From Dryocosmus kuriphilus (Eukaryota > Arthropoda > Insecta > Hymenoptera > Cynipidae), in NCBI GenBank assembly GCA_038277395.1, contig CM076193.1, positions 149,657,813 to 149,721,812 of the forward strand: 64,000 bases of DNA, read 5' to 3'. A program made the position numbers and the translations under genes. The notes beneath the pieces were generated by a model that saw nothing but the letters and a program-made list of their open reading frames with translations, made no database searches and was not told the origin of the DNA. Below are positions 22,276 through 33,800 of the stretch, in pieces (the stretch's first letter is position 1; each line of letters begins with the position of its first letter).

Positions 22276-25200
22276 GTGAACTGATTCAGGTAGTAATTTT
22301 TATTTCAGTAATGGAATCAGTACATGTTTACTAATTATCAGTTACTTAATTCTAGCTATGGCAATTAGTAGTATTCAACTGATAATCAGTGTATTTTACT
22401 AATTCAAAGTAAGAGAGTGCATTTCGCACTAATTGTACAATTTATAATGTACATACTACACCGACTGAACCAATTTTGCAGTATAAGATCTACATGTTTG
22501 CCAACTGTACAATTGTGCAATTAAATTTAATTACCAATTGTATAAGGCAAAAATACCTAACCAACTGTACCAGTTGTAACAATTTTACTATGTCCAAAGT
22601 ACAAATCGCTTACGGAAGAACTTAAAAAAATGTTATTAATTGATAAGCAAAAGTAAAAAATGTTTGTGGTATTTATTGTCATTTATACAGTTGAGCTAGT
22701 ATAAAAGTTCTCGAAATATGTAGTCAATTAATCACGCAAAAAATCATTACTCACGCCTTAACTAAATTAATACATTTTTACACTGTCAATTATTCTAACT
22801 TTGATGTAGGTTACAAAATTCCTCACCTTATTCGCAAAAAATATTCGCTGTGAATATCTTAATGTTCTTAATAATACAACTTCGGTTCGGTACGTGACGA
22901 TATTTACAAACACGATTTACAGTATCGCAATTAAAATTATAATCTACAAACTACAGTCGATATCTCAATAATTAGGACGTTGATTCTTCAGTTGATAAAG
23001 CTAGATCGATATTTATTAATCGAAAATATAATAAATACTTGAAGACATTAAAAATCGGTCAAAAGATGATTTTTGTCTTTAAAATTGAGTCTTTAAGATA
23101 ATTTAACATTACAGTCGTAGTAATTGTAGGAGTTACAGAGACCCAAAAATGTTTCTTGTGCAACATTTTTATACAAAAAGCATTAGGGGAATGGTCCCTA
23201 ATATGGCCCACTTAAAACAGATCTTTGAATTTTAAGAATAATATAAGCGATTTTATTGCAGAAAACTATGAAGCATGTAGCTTGGTATATTAGACTAGCT
23301 TTATATATGACAAAAATGATATAGGAATTAATTAAAAGCATTAATTTTAGACTTTCGTAAAAAATTCACGTGCGTTGTTACCTGCCTTATTCTCTAATGT
23401 GGCGCAGTACATATTTGTCTTATAATAGGAAACAAAAAATGAATTTTTACTAGTAGAAGAACAAATTTTAGTAAAATTAGTCATTAAAAAAATGTTTTAA
23501 AAGTTTTACTTAATATTGTGTAAATTTAAAAGCTTTTTATAAAACTTCTTTATATTTTTACATTAGATGATTGTACCATATGCATGAGTAAACACACGTT
23601 TTATGATATATTTAATCAATTTTACTCATGAATAAGGCATTAAAGTATCCACAAGTCTTCAGATTAATATACATTAGTCAAAATATTTAAGTTTACTGCA
23701 AAATACTTTATTTTCCATTGCTTTTCTCTCGATTTAATGATAATTGTATAAAATGTCACAAAATAACTTGACTACACTTTTTAGGATAAATATTAAACGA
23801 TGTCTTTAAATGCTGGAATTTCTTCAATAGTTATTACTCAGTACATAAATAATTTCAATCTGGCGTCAATTTCTTTAAAATACGGGTGCGCCAATTCGGG
23901 ACCGCTCCCCTACAAAAATTTACTAGCTTAATTTGCACATAAATATACAAATATTACAGAAGTATAATAATTGTGCAAACTTGTAACAATTGTCATAGTT
24001 GTACCTAATGGTACTACTTGTAAAAAAGTACACTGATTTTACAAAAGAGCACAAATTGTGCGAAAGGGTACCATTATACAAAAGTTTAATAATTATAAAA
24101 AAGTGTAAAGATTGCAGAAGGTTGTACTAACCGTACAGAATTACACCAACTGTACATAATTATACCAGTTGTGTATAATTGTATAAAATTATACCAACTG
24201 TCGAAAATTCGACGATTTGTGAAAAAATGTAAATTTAAAGATCTAAAAACCTCTTCCGCTTAATCATTTTAACCGGAAACATTTTTGGAATGGAGTCGTC
24301 GGTGATTTGCAAATTTATAATGTGAAATCAACATCGATTTCACTTAAGACGAATGTGTTGAAATCTCGCCAAATGCACTGCGCTGGTTTACAAAGCATCG
24401 AGAATGGCAAATTATGTCGACGTGCGTGTAGATTTGTAAGTATGTAGTCCCCACACGTGCACGAATTCCCAAATTCTAAAAACCTACGGAAAGTTTACCG
24501 TCCTCCAATGAAGTCCGGTCATTTACGATCGGCGAAAGTGCATAAGCGTCTTGTTTTCGCAAGGTGTCTCCGGAATTGTTAAACTGTTCTTATCCACTCA
24601 CAATTTCTAAAAAACAGTCCGAAAAAAGGGGAAACAATTTCTCCCTGAATTTTATAATTCTACAGTTTGTACAATTTCACCAAATTCTACGGTTTGTGCA
24701 ATTTGTACACAATCCATTACTTTTTAATATATAATTGGTTGCAGGTTTGAGACACTGATACAATATAGTATAATTTCTACAATATTGTAAAATTTGTACA
24801 ATATTGTATCAATTGCAAAAATCCAACCAATTTTTCAGTGCAAAAATTGTACTAATCAAATTCTACATACTGGAACCACTGATCGAATCTTACAGAGACA
24901 ATGTACATTTCGTAATCCGTGCCAGTTGCATCATGAAAAATATCCATACTTCATAAACTAAACCAATTTTGCAATAGAAGATGTACCGAATTTTACAATT
25001 TGTACAGTCTCTTCAAATTCAATATTTTGTGCAATTATACAAAATCTACACTAGGGAAAAAAAATAACGTAATTGCATCAAAATAATTTGGTTAAGCAGT
25101 TTTTGTCACTCAGACTATCTTTAGAGACGAAATCATTCAAATCGATACTGAAAATTCATTGAAATTTTTATGACCTAGCCTGAAATTTTCGTCTAAAATA

Positions 25201-26292
25201 TGCCTGAGATTTTCTTTCGGCAGGGTTTGCTTAATTTGGCTTGGTTGTTCCTAATTGGCCGATATTGAGATCGAAAGAATTTTGAAATTATACAAATAAA
25301 TATTTGTGTAAATTGTATATAATGCAAGTTGCTATTATTAAGAATTGTAAGTTTTTCGTTTAAGGCGTTAACTTTAAATCTTTATTTTGATGTTTGAATA
25401 AAATAAATATTTTATGTGTGAGAACGATTGGTTAATTCAATCATTGATTCAATGAAATGCAACTTATTTAAAGGCCAACTCTTTTAATTAATCACCGAGA
25501 TCCTGGAATTAAATTGTGATTAGTTGAAAGATTTCTCTTTAAATAAAATTCATTTCTTTGTTCTTCTAGCTGTTTCCCACACAGAAAATATTTTATGTTT
25601 TATTCACAAAAAACGTCATTCCTTCAACAAAATAATTGCTGCTTTAACAATATTATTTTGTTCAGCTGACAAATATTTGTCTCCCTCAACCAAATAATTT
25701 CTTTCAGTACGCACAACAATTTTGTTCTGCCTACCAAATTTTTTGCTTGGATCAACAAAAAAACTTGATTGGCTCAATCAAACAGTTTTGTTGTACAATT
25801 AAGTTGTTCTAAAAGTTTCGTACAAACTGTAGAATTAAAATTGTGGGATATGCAGAAACTGATGAAGCGAGAGCTTCTGATTAAAATTCTGGTGGGAATT
25901 CCGAAGGTTTCACGGTCACATCTTCGCGAATGAATGCTTTCTCGCGTGTTCCCTCGTCCTGCTTCTCGCGATAGTTTCACGCTTACTCGATCCCCTTTCC
26001 ATACAGACATCATTCTCGATGACTTTGCACTTCATGACATTGATTTTTCATCTCGCATTTAACGATCCTAGTAATGACTATACACTGGCCAACAGCTGGC
26101 TTATGATGAAAAAGTCCCACTTTTGAATATTAAAAAGAAAAGGATTGTAAACATTGATGAAACTATCATCGATACTCGTCAATTCGAATTGATTTCTAAA
26201 TACAATTTATGGAACCTCATTATCAGGATTTCTACATTAGGTGTACCAATTGTACACTAGATGTACCAATTATACATTAGACGTACCAAATG
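22276..26292. other. Intergenic AT-rich DNA with GTACCAATTGTAC-type repeats
   Basis: No gene supported. Loose copies of a GTACCAATTGTACA-like motif are scattered at 22430-22590, 23950-24200, 24650-25060 and 26230-26292. They continue beyond the mariner at 30447-30540. The region 25590-25800 has repeated CAACAAAATAATT-like words. A GC-richer stretch at 24290-24600 and another at 25850-26010 contain no convincing ORF. Confidence 0.5.
23186..23910. mobile_element. 725-bp MITE with GGGGAxxGGTCCC termini
   Basis: The left end GGGGAATGGTCCCTAATATG and right end (complement) GGGGAGCGGTCCCGAATTGG are inverted repeats. Each is flanked by TA (23184-23185 and 23911-23912). The interior is AT-rich without ORFs. 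Confidence 0.6.
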
Positions 26293-26440
26293 TACGAGGT
26301 GTGATCAAAGAGTAAGGTGACTTTTTGAATTTCGCGGGATGCGTACAGTCGATATTCGTTTTCTTTTTTTCTTATGTTGGTACACTCGTCCCAAACATAT
26401 GTGCACAGTTTTCAGCTATATAGCATTTCTTGCTTGTTTG

Positions 26441-29400
26441 CAGCGTTCTCAACCGTCCTATAATTATAGTACACGTACCATAATTTGACTATCTGTACTA
26501 TCCGAAATCTTGATCTCATTATAGTACGCAAATGTGCTATAATTTCATTTCGACGAGCGATATAACAATTTTCAAATTTCTCGCGAAAAAATGATAACAC
26601 CAAAATAAACAGAAAGTTCCAAACTGAGAGAAAATATAGTGCGTTTTCTCTTGTCAAGTTTAAGAACGCGGAAGCACTATATATACAGCACACTATATAG
26701 ATTAGATCTAACATAACCACCTTTTGTTTCGCGCCAAAATGCCATTGTTATTTTGGGCAAATTTTGGTTTATTTTTGCCTGTGAAATGTGCGGCGCTTTA
26801 GAAATGGTAAGTTTCTATATCGTAGAAAAACTGACCAACCTTTTATTTTCTCGCTAATTCCCAGATTAATTTTTTAGTAATATTGAATCTTGAAGAGATC
26901 ACTACAAATACTTGTACTATCTTTATTAGATAATGTTAAGTTGAATAATTTTCAAAGTCAAATTTTAGTTTTAGTGTCGGATATTTATTTTATACATTTG
27001 TGTAGAATTTTAGAACCGAGCCTTGGACAGTGAAACGTCGAGCCCAAAAATTTAGAAACGAGTGGTTGGAAATAGAAGATTATTGCAAATGGCTACGACC
27101 AAATCCAAACGATCCACAGAAAGCCCACTGTGTATGGTGTGATGTACACATCACTGCAGAATTTCATGTAATAAAAAAACATGGAGACTCTGAAAAACAT
27201 AAGAAGTTAAACAAGACACATGAAAAGCAGATTTCCATTCAACGCTTTGTCGAAAAAGAAAAATCTCTTCCCGTTAACCAAGCTGCGAAAAGAGCAGAGA
27301 TCAAATTGGCTGGGTTCCTTGCAGAACATCATTTGGCATTTAACATAACAGACCATTTTGTAGATTTGTTGAAAGGCTGCTTCCCTGACTCCAAAATTCT
27401 CAAAGATGTGCAATTGAAGCAAACAAAGGCAACAGCCGTTGTGAAACATGTCCTGGGCGAGTTCGAAAAACAAGACTTAACAGAAAAATTGAAGAAGTCG
27501 AAATTTAATATTATGTTTGACGAGTCAACAGAAATCTCTGCAACAAAATTAACGTGCATTCTAGTGAGGTAATTAACTACATTTTGTAACAAACAGAAAC
27601 GTATTTTTGTAACCAACAAAAACTTTTTTCAGATTTTATGATGCTGCTGAAGGTCGTGTCGTCACATCATTTTGGGACTTGAGGCAAATTTTCGTCCACT
27701 CCACCCATTCTTGTCCTGCTACACCTTCTGCAAATTCCACACCTGCTATGTCATCCGCCACTCCATCGTCTACCAATTCATCAACTGTTCCATCATCTGA
27801 CACCTCGATGCCTGGAACTTCTAGCAATGATCTACTAGTCAACGTTTCATCAAATGCTCAACATCTGTATGAATGTATTGAACAATCATTTATCGAGCGA
27901 GGAGTAAGTTTCGAGAATGTTCAAGGATTTGGTTCGAATGGTTGCAATGGTTGTCGAAATTCGTCTGTCATTCAATGCATTCATGTGCGTCTGAAGCTTG
28001 TAAAACGTTACCTCGAACATGCGAAGATTTGACTAGAAACATTTACAACTACTTTTCTTCTAGCTCAAAACGACAATTCGAATTTGAGATATTTCAAAAA
28101 TTTCTTGACTTAAAATTGCACAAAATTCTCCATCCATCTCAAACAAGGTTGCTTTCAGTTCATGCTGCAGTTTCGAGAATTCTAGAACAGTGGGAGGCTC
28201 TGAAACAGTTGTTTTCAAAAAAGCGAATGGCAGAACGGTTACTTGCCATTGATCAGATCTGTTCTGCGTTAAACGATCCAATAATTTATTTGTTGTTTCT
28301 ATTTCTAGATTGGGCACTTCCCAAATTTACGAAACTGAACAAGTTATTCCAATCTCAAAAACCCATGATTGCAAACATGCATGAGTCGGTTCGTTTAACG
28401 TATGAAGAGTTGCTCAAATCGTATATGGATGGAGAATACGTTACAAAATCTGAAACTGCAAAAATTGATCCATCTAATACTTCAAAATTTCTTCTTCCTC
28501 AAAACATGTATCTTGGTGTAGATATTATGAAGTTTTTGTCAAAACCACAAAAACACGAGTCTCAAATCGAATTTTTTCAAACTTTGTCAATCATTTCTTA
28601 TCGTTGGTTGTCGTGAAATCAAAAAGAGAATCGATTTTGACAACTTGGTTTTGCAAAACATTTCGGTTTTGAATCCCTCAACTGCTGTACTTCAAAAAAC
28701 AAGGCAAACGATGCCAAGTTTAGTACCAGTTTTGCAAGCCTTACCACGCATTGTTTCAGAAGAAAAATGGCAGTTGATAGATGATGAATGGCGAATGCTT
28801 CCTAGTTTTGAATTACCCGAACACATTAAGGTCACTGATGAAATTGACGTGTTTTGGCATAAAATCCTTCAAATAAATGATGATGATAATTATGGAATAA
28901 AATTCCAAAATTTGGCAAAATTTGCACTTGACGTTGTTGCACTACCACACTCTAATGCCGATTGTGAGCGTATTTTCAGCGCTGTAAATTTGTCAAAAAC
29001 GGGAATCCGAAACAAACTTGCAATATCTACGATGAATGGAATACTTTTAAGTCGGCAGCGCGTGAAAAATTGTGTTTCCTTCGAACCTTCTGCAAAATAA
29101 ATCGGAAGTATGACTACAGCATGTTTGTATCCAAAGCCTTTGCAAAACGAAACTATTGAGTCTGAATCAGTTGTAATTTAATGCTGTGGCTAAGTTGTAA
29201 TTATAATCGCTGTGATTCTCTAACTAGATTATACTTAATTACTGTGATGTTATGATTAGATCATTTGATACTGTGATTCGGTAACTAGATAATTTAAAAA
29301 ATTACTGTCTCCCTGTGAGTAAATAAAGCAGTATATTCTATTATAAAAAAATTAATAAATAACCAGATGTTACCCGATGCAAATTATTTCAACCCACACC

Positions 29401-29715
29401 TGGGCAAATAACAGTTTCTTGGTTTCCCATCTAAGTGTTGAAGAGTAAAAGCGGGGGAGAGAAAGAAGAGGGAAGGAGAGTGCACATATCGCAAGAACTA
29501 CCTTCATTTATATCATTTATATAGATCGAACATTCTCATATACCATAAAATATTCAATTTAAAAAAAATATATTCAATTCTACTCGATCTAGGTCTTTAA
29601 TTGTTCTTAGATTGGCAATTTGTCGATTTTCTGAAACGTACTATAATTCTACAGTTGGTACCATAATTTCACTGACTTAGTACTATCTGTTCCTTTGGTA
29701 CGCCTGAGAACGCTG
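26441..29715 (+). mobile_element. hAT transposon nested in the mariner
   Basis: Perfect 10-bp inverted termini CAGCGTTCTC / GAGAACGCTG enclose a transposase pseudogene. Flanking octamers (CTTGTTTG and CGTGCCAA) do not match, so no 8-bp duplication survives. The N-terminal half of the host mariner transposase is missing at this junction. A deletion therefore accompanied or followed insertion. Confidence 0.75.
27030..29100 (+). pseudogene. hAT transposase (BED/TTF-like finger, C-terminal dimerisation domain)
   Basis: A zinc-finger segment (HCVWCDVHITAEF ... KKHGDSEKHKK) at about 27115-27210 is followed by an RNase-H-like start (MFDESTEISATKLTC). An intron with GT-AG ends is likely at 27569-27632, joining ILVR to FYDAAEGRVVTSFW. 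A Ser/Thr/Pro-rich stretch lies at about 27700-27830. After frame changes near 27940-28030 and 28610 come HPSQTRLLSVHAAVSRILEQ and the hAT dimerisation domain ALPHSNADCERIFSAVNLSK, then RNKLAISTMNGILL. The frame changes and a probable gap in the catalytic core make it inactive. Confidence 0.75.
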
Positions 29716-29732
29716 CGTGCCAAGCAATTTTA

Positions 29733-30390
29733 GTGGATATTGTGGGCATGAGACGTGTGTCAGCGAAGTTTGTTCCGAAACTGCTAAATTTTGACCAAAA
29801 GAACCGTCGCGTGAGCATCGCTCATGAGCTGTTGAATGACGTCAACGGCGACCCAGACTTGCTCAAAAGGATCATAACAGGTGATGAAACATGGGTATAT
29901 GGTTATGACGTCGAAACTAAGACTCAATCTTACCAGTGGAAGCATTCTGGATCACCAAGTCCAAAAAAAGCACGACCAATTCGATCAAATGTCAAGGTTT
30001 TGCTTACCGTTTTCTTCGATTATCATGGCGCAGTGCATCAGGAGTTCTTACCACAAGGTCGTACAGTTAATAAAGAGTATTACCTTGAAGTTATGCGCCG
30101 TTTGCGTGAAGCAATACGAAAAAAAACGTCCGGAATTGTGGAAAAACCAGTCATGGTTATTGCACCACGATAATGCGCCTCGGCCGCCGTATTCACCAGA
30201 TTTGGCTTCCTACGACTTTTTCCTCTTTCCAAAACGGAAAGGACGGCATTTTGCGACGATTGAGGAGATAAAGACCGCATCGCTGGAAGAGCTGAAGGCT
30301 ATACCAAAAAGTGCTTATCAGAAATGGCATAAATGTATTATATCCGAGGGGGATTACTTTGAAGGGGACAACATCAATATTGATGAATAA
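29733..30390 (+). pseudogene. mariner transposase, catalytic half, with internal deletions
   Basis: The blocks TGDETWVYGYDVETK (first Asp), KVLLTVFFDYHGAV, EFLPQGRTVNKEYYLEVMRR and LLHHDNAP (second Asp) belong to the mariner DD34D catalytic domain, as does YSPDLASYDFFLFPK (third Asp). The frame shifts in an A-run near 30120. The usual stretch of about 22 residues between HHDNAP and PPYSPD is absent, so the second-to-third Asp spacing is destroyed. Shorter gaps occur after FFLFPK and after SAYQK. The helix-turn-helix half is gone. It ends with EGDYFEGDNINIDE and a TAA at 30388-30390. Confidence 0.85.
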
Positions 30391-30446
30391 ATAAATATTT
30401 TTTGATAAAAATAAAAAGTCTCCTTACTTTTTGATCACACCTCGTA

Positions 30447-30835
30447 TGTTAGATGTACCAATTGAACAAAATATGTATCAATTGAACAACAGATGTACCA
30501 ATTAAACAATGTGTGTACCAACTGTACAACTCTGGTAAAAAATTACAAGTGTAAAATTCACAGCTTGTAAAAGAGAAAAGTAATTCTTAGACAAGTTCTA
30601 AAATCCTGTAATTTCTAAACACTTTTTCTTCGTGAGATTCTTATTTAAAGCACGTATATAATTATTTTCACTACCATGAGTGAATCAGAACCTGTGATCA
30701 CTGTAATCGTTTAATCGTAGAGGAAGTGAGTGGTGCTCGTTTCTCGCTCGCGTACTACAGGTACAGTTATAATCACGTGTCACACGTACTTTAAGAGTTT
30801 TTTTTTTACTCTTCATTTCCTCCTAATAAGGTGCG
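30447..30835. other. Spacer: repeat tract and 3' flank of the minus-strand gene
   Basis: It begins with GTACCAATTGAAC-like repeats to about 30540. It then holds AT-rich sequence that would be the 3'UTR of the minus-strand gene. No canonical polyadenylation signal was identified with confidence. Confidence 0.4.
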
Positions 30836-33800
30836 TCATCGCCTCGAATATGAAACCTAAAAAAAAATAAGATAAAATAGTTACTAACTGGAAAAAGAAC
30901 GAATAAGCAAAAACTAAAGAGCTCAATCAGCTCGTTAAAGTTTAAAGAGAGACTTCAGGATTGGTGATTCTTTTATGAGTAGAGTAAATTGAAGAAGCAA
31001 GGTGCAAAAATAAAGAAATTCAATTTAAATCGTGACCCTGATTTGGGAAATGAAATCTCAAGACTGCAAAGCTTTGTAGTTTATGAGATGTGATAATAAG
31101 GCAATCAAATCCAGAAGCGTTATGTGAAAATTCTCGTCTTTGATTAAAGTCGGTTAAGAATTCTCTCGAGAAAGGGGCTACTAATGTTTTAAAATAAGTA
31201 TGAAAAAGAATAAATAATTTATCACAGAGAATTAGAAGTTAATTAAAAAGATACTAATCTACTTAAAATTTAATTTTAAATTTAATAAATTAAATATAAA
31301 AATTGAAAAATGATCGTACCCTCGAATGGCCTGTATAGAGAATAGGAAGCTCGTAATCATTTCTGGCTGCAAATTTTTCATGTTCCATAATACCCCAAAG
31401 TGGAACTGGTTCAGGACCAGTTGACGCCACAGCTAAATTATTTACTGCCTGAGGGAGGACTTGATAGGCCCTTTCAACTTTCTCTGGGTCCTTTTTCTTT
31501 GGCTTTTTTTTCAACTCTACATCGACAGCTTTTTTCGATTCTTTCTGACCAGTCGGAACGGGAGTCACCACGTAGACTTTGTCATCTTTGCTGGTGGTCG
31601 AAGTCATTGGAAAAACTGGGTATATTCTCGAAATGTAACTTTTAATAGTCGAAGGATAACTTCCGATGCCAGTTATATTTTTCTTGATTTCAATGTCAAT
31701 ACACTTTCTCGGTTCTTCGGAAATTGATTCGAATTTAGTATTTGTTGTAGTTGTAGTTCTTGTTTTTGACGTCGATGCCTTTTTTGAAAAGAAGAAAATA
31801 TTAACTACTAGCAATATAATTCGCGCGCTATCATTCGCTAAAATGTGTGGAGTTTTATTTCTCAAGTTCCACCATTTAAATTATTTATTTGGTAATATTA
31901 TTTATTTAATTGTTATTTGGTAACTTAAGACTCTGTTAATACCTAAAAAAAATGTTTCCACTATCAGTTTCGATAAGATTTTTCATAACCGTTGCATTAA
32001 TCATAAGCATTTATTTAAAAAAATAAACATTTGACCTTTAAAACTGAAGATAAAAAATAAATAAGATTTTTTTCGAATTTAGGGTTCCTTTTTTGATACT
32101 AAAATAAATCTTAGGTTTTTTTTTTCTTTAAACACCTTCAGGTTAAAAAAAGGACATATAAAAGAAGAAAAGAAAAAAGCCCAATATATCATGTCCAGGA
32201 AGTTGGCAACGCCAACTTCAAATTTCATAAAAATGAAAATTGTGCTGAATTGTGGTAAATTTGTGCTCTATTGTGCCACAAAATATTTTTTGAAAAAACC
32301 AAAATTTGGCCTCAAAAATAAAAAAAAATATTTTTATATCAGCCTCGACAATTGATTTTAAAAAAAAAAAAAAGTTGTGCTGGGTAGCATGAAAGACACA
32401 CAAAAATGTGCTGCAAGGCAAAGTTTGATATTACTAACCGTTTTCGAAAAAAACAATATTTAAAAAAAAAACAGCCATGCCATTTTGTTTTTTTGAAAAA
32501 ACAAAACTTGTGCTAGGAACTAGGTGCTACGTATATTACTATGCTGCAAACATAAAGTCAAAATCTTAAACCATTTTCGAAAGAAAGCAAATTAAAAAAA
32601 AAACCCTAAAAAATGACAAATTTATAAATTTCGAAAGAAAAGAATTTGTGCTGAGTTGTGCTAGGTGAGCACGAAGAGTCGCATGACATTCACTCAGATT
32701 TCTATTTTTCATAATAATCACATTTGAAAAAATTTTGTTGACCCAAAATTTTGAAAAATGCGAATTTTGAAAAAAGTGAAGTTGTGCTGAGATGTGCTGA
32801 GAGAGAACAACAGAAGATTCGTATGACATTTTTCACTCAGATTTATATTTTTCATAATAAACACATTTGATAAAAATTTTGTTGACCCAAAATTTTGAAA
32901 AAATGCGAATTTTGAAAAAACTGAAGTTGTGCTGAGTTGTGCTAGGCGAGCGCAACAGAAGATTCGTATGACATTTTTCACGCAGATTTCTATTTTTCAT
33001 AATAATCACATTTGAAAAAATTTTGTGACCCAAAATTTTGAAAAATGCGAATTTTGAAAAAAATGAAGTTGTGCTGAGTTGTGCTAGGCGAGCAGAACAG
33101 AAGAATCGTATGACATTTTTCACTCAGATTTGTATTTTTCATAATAATCACATTTGAAGAAATTTTGTTGACCCAAAATTTTGAAAATTCCAAATTTCGA
33201 AAACAGAAAAATTGTGCTGACTTGTGCTGGGTGAGCACAATAAAATACTTTAATGGCATTTTTTCTCAGATAATTATTTCTCATAATAATCACACTTGAA
33301 AGAATTTTGTTCATAAAATGTTTTCAAGTTTAATTATGCTGAAAAATATTAATCCGAGTGGAAAATGTCAGTAAAGTCTTTTGTTGTGTTCGCCTAGGAC
33401 AAGTCAGCACTACTTCACTTTTTAAAAATTCGAATTTTTCAAAATTTTGGGTGAACCAAGTTTTTTCAAATGTAATTATGATGAGAAATAATTATCTGAG
33501 TAAAAAATGCCTTTAGAGTCTTTTGTTGTGCTCGCCTAGCATAACTCATCACAACTTCACTTTTTTCAAAATTCGCATTTTTCAAAACTTTGGGTCAACA
33601 ACATTTCTTCAAATGTGATTGTTATGTGAAATATAAATCTGAGTGAAAAATATCATACGAGTCTTCTGTTGTTCTCGCATAGCACAACTCAGCACAACTC
33701 CACCTTTTTCAAAATTCGCATTTTTCAAAATTTTAGGTGAACCAAATTTTTTCAAGTGTAATTATTATGAGAAGTAATTATCTGAGTAAAAAATGCCTTT

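Larger units (their letters stand above)
26295..30444 (+). mobile_element. mariner transposon interrupted by a hAT
   Basis: The inverted termini are CGAGGTGTGATCAAAGAGTA on the left and the complement of TACTTTTTGATCACACCTCG on the right. They are flanked by TA (26293-26294 and 30445-30446), the expected mariner duplication. Transposase remains lie at 29733-30390, and the 5' noncoding part at 26330-26440. Everything between is a hAT element. The mariner landed in a GTACCAATTGTAC repeat tract, which continues on both sides. Confidence 0.85.

Noticed and set aside
25774..26013. 79-codon minus-strand frame in a GC-richer patch
   Set aside because: No domain, no splice or start context, and no similarity I recognise.
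27636..27842. Minus-strand acidic frame opposite the hAT
   Set aside because: Complement of the Ser/Thr/Pro-rich segment of the hAT transposase; no independent support.
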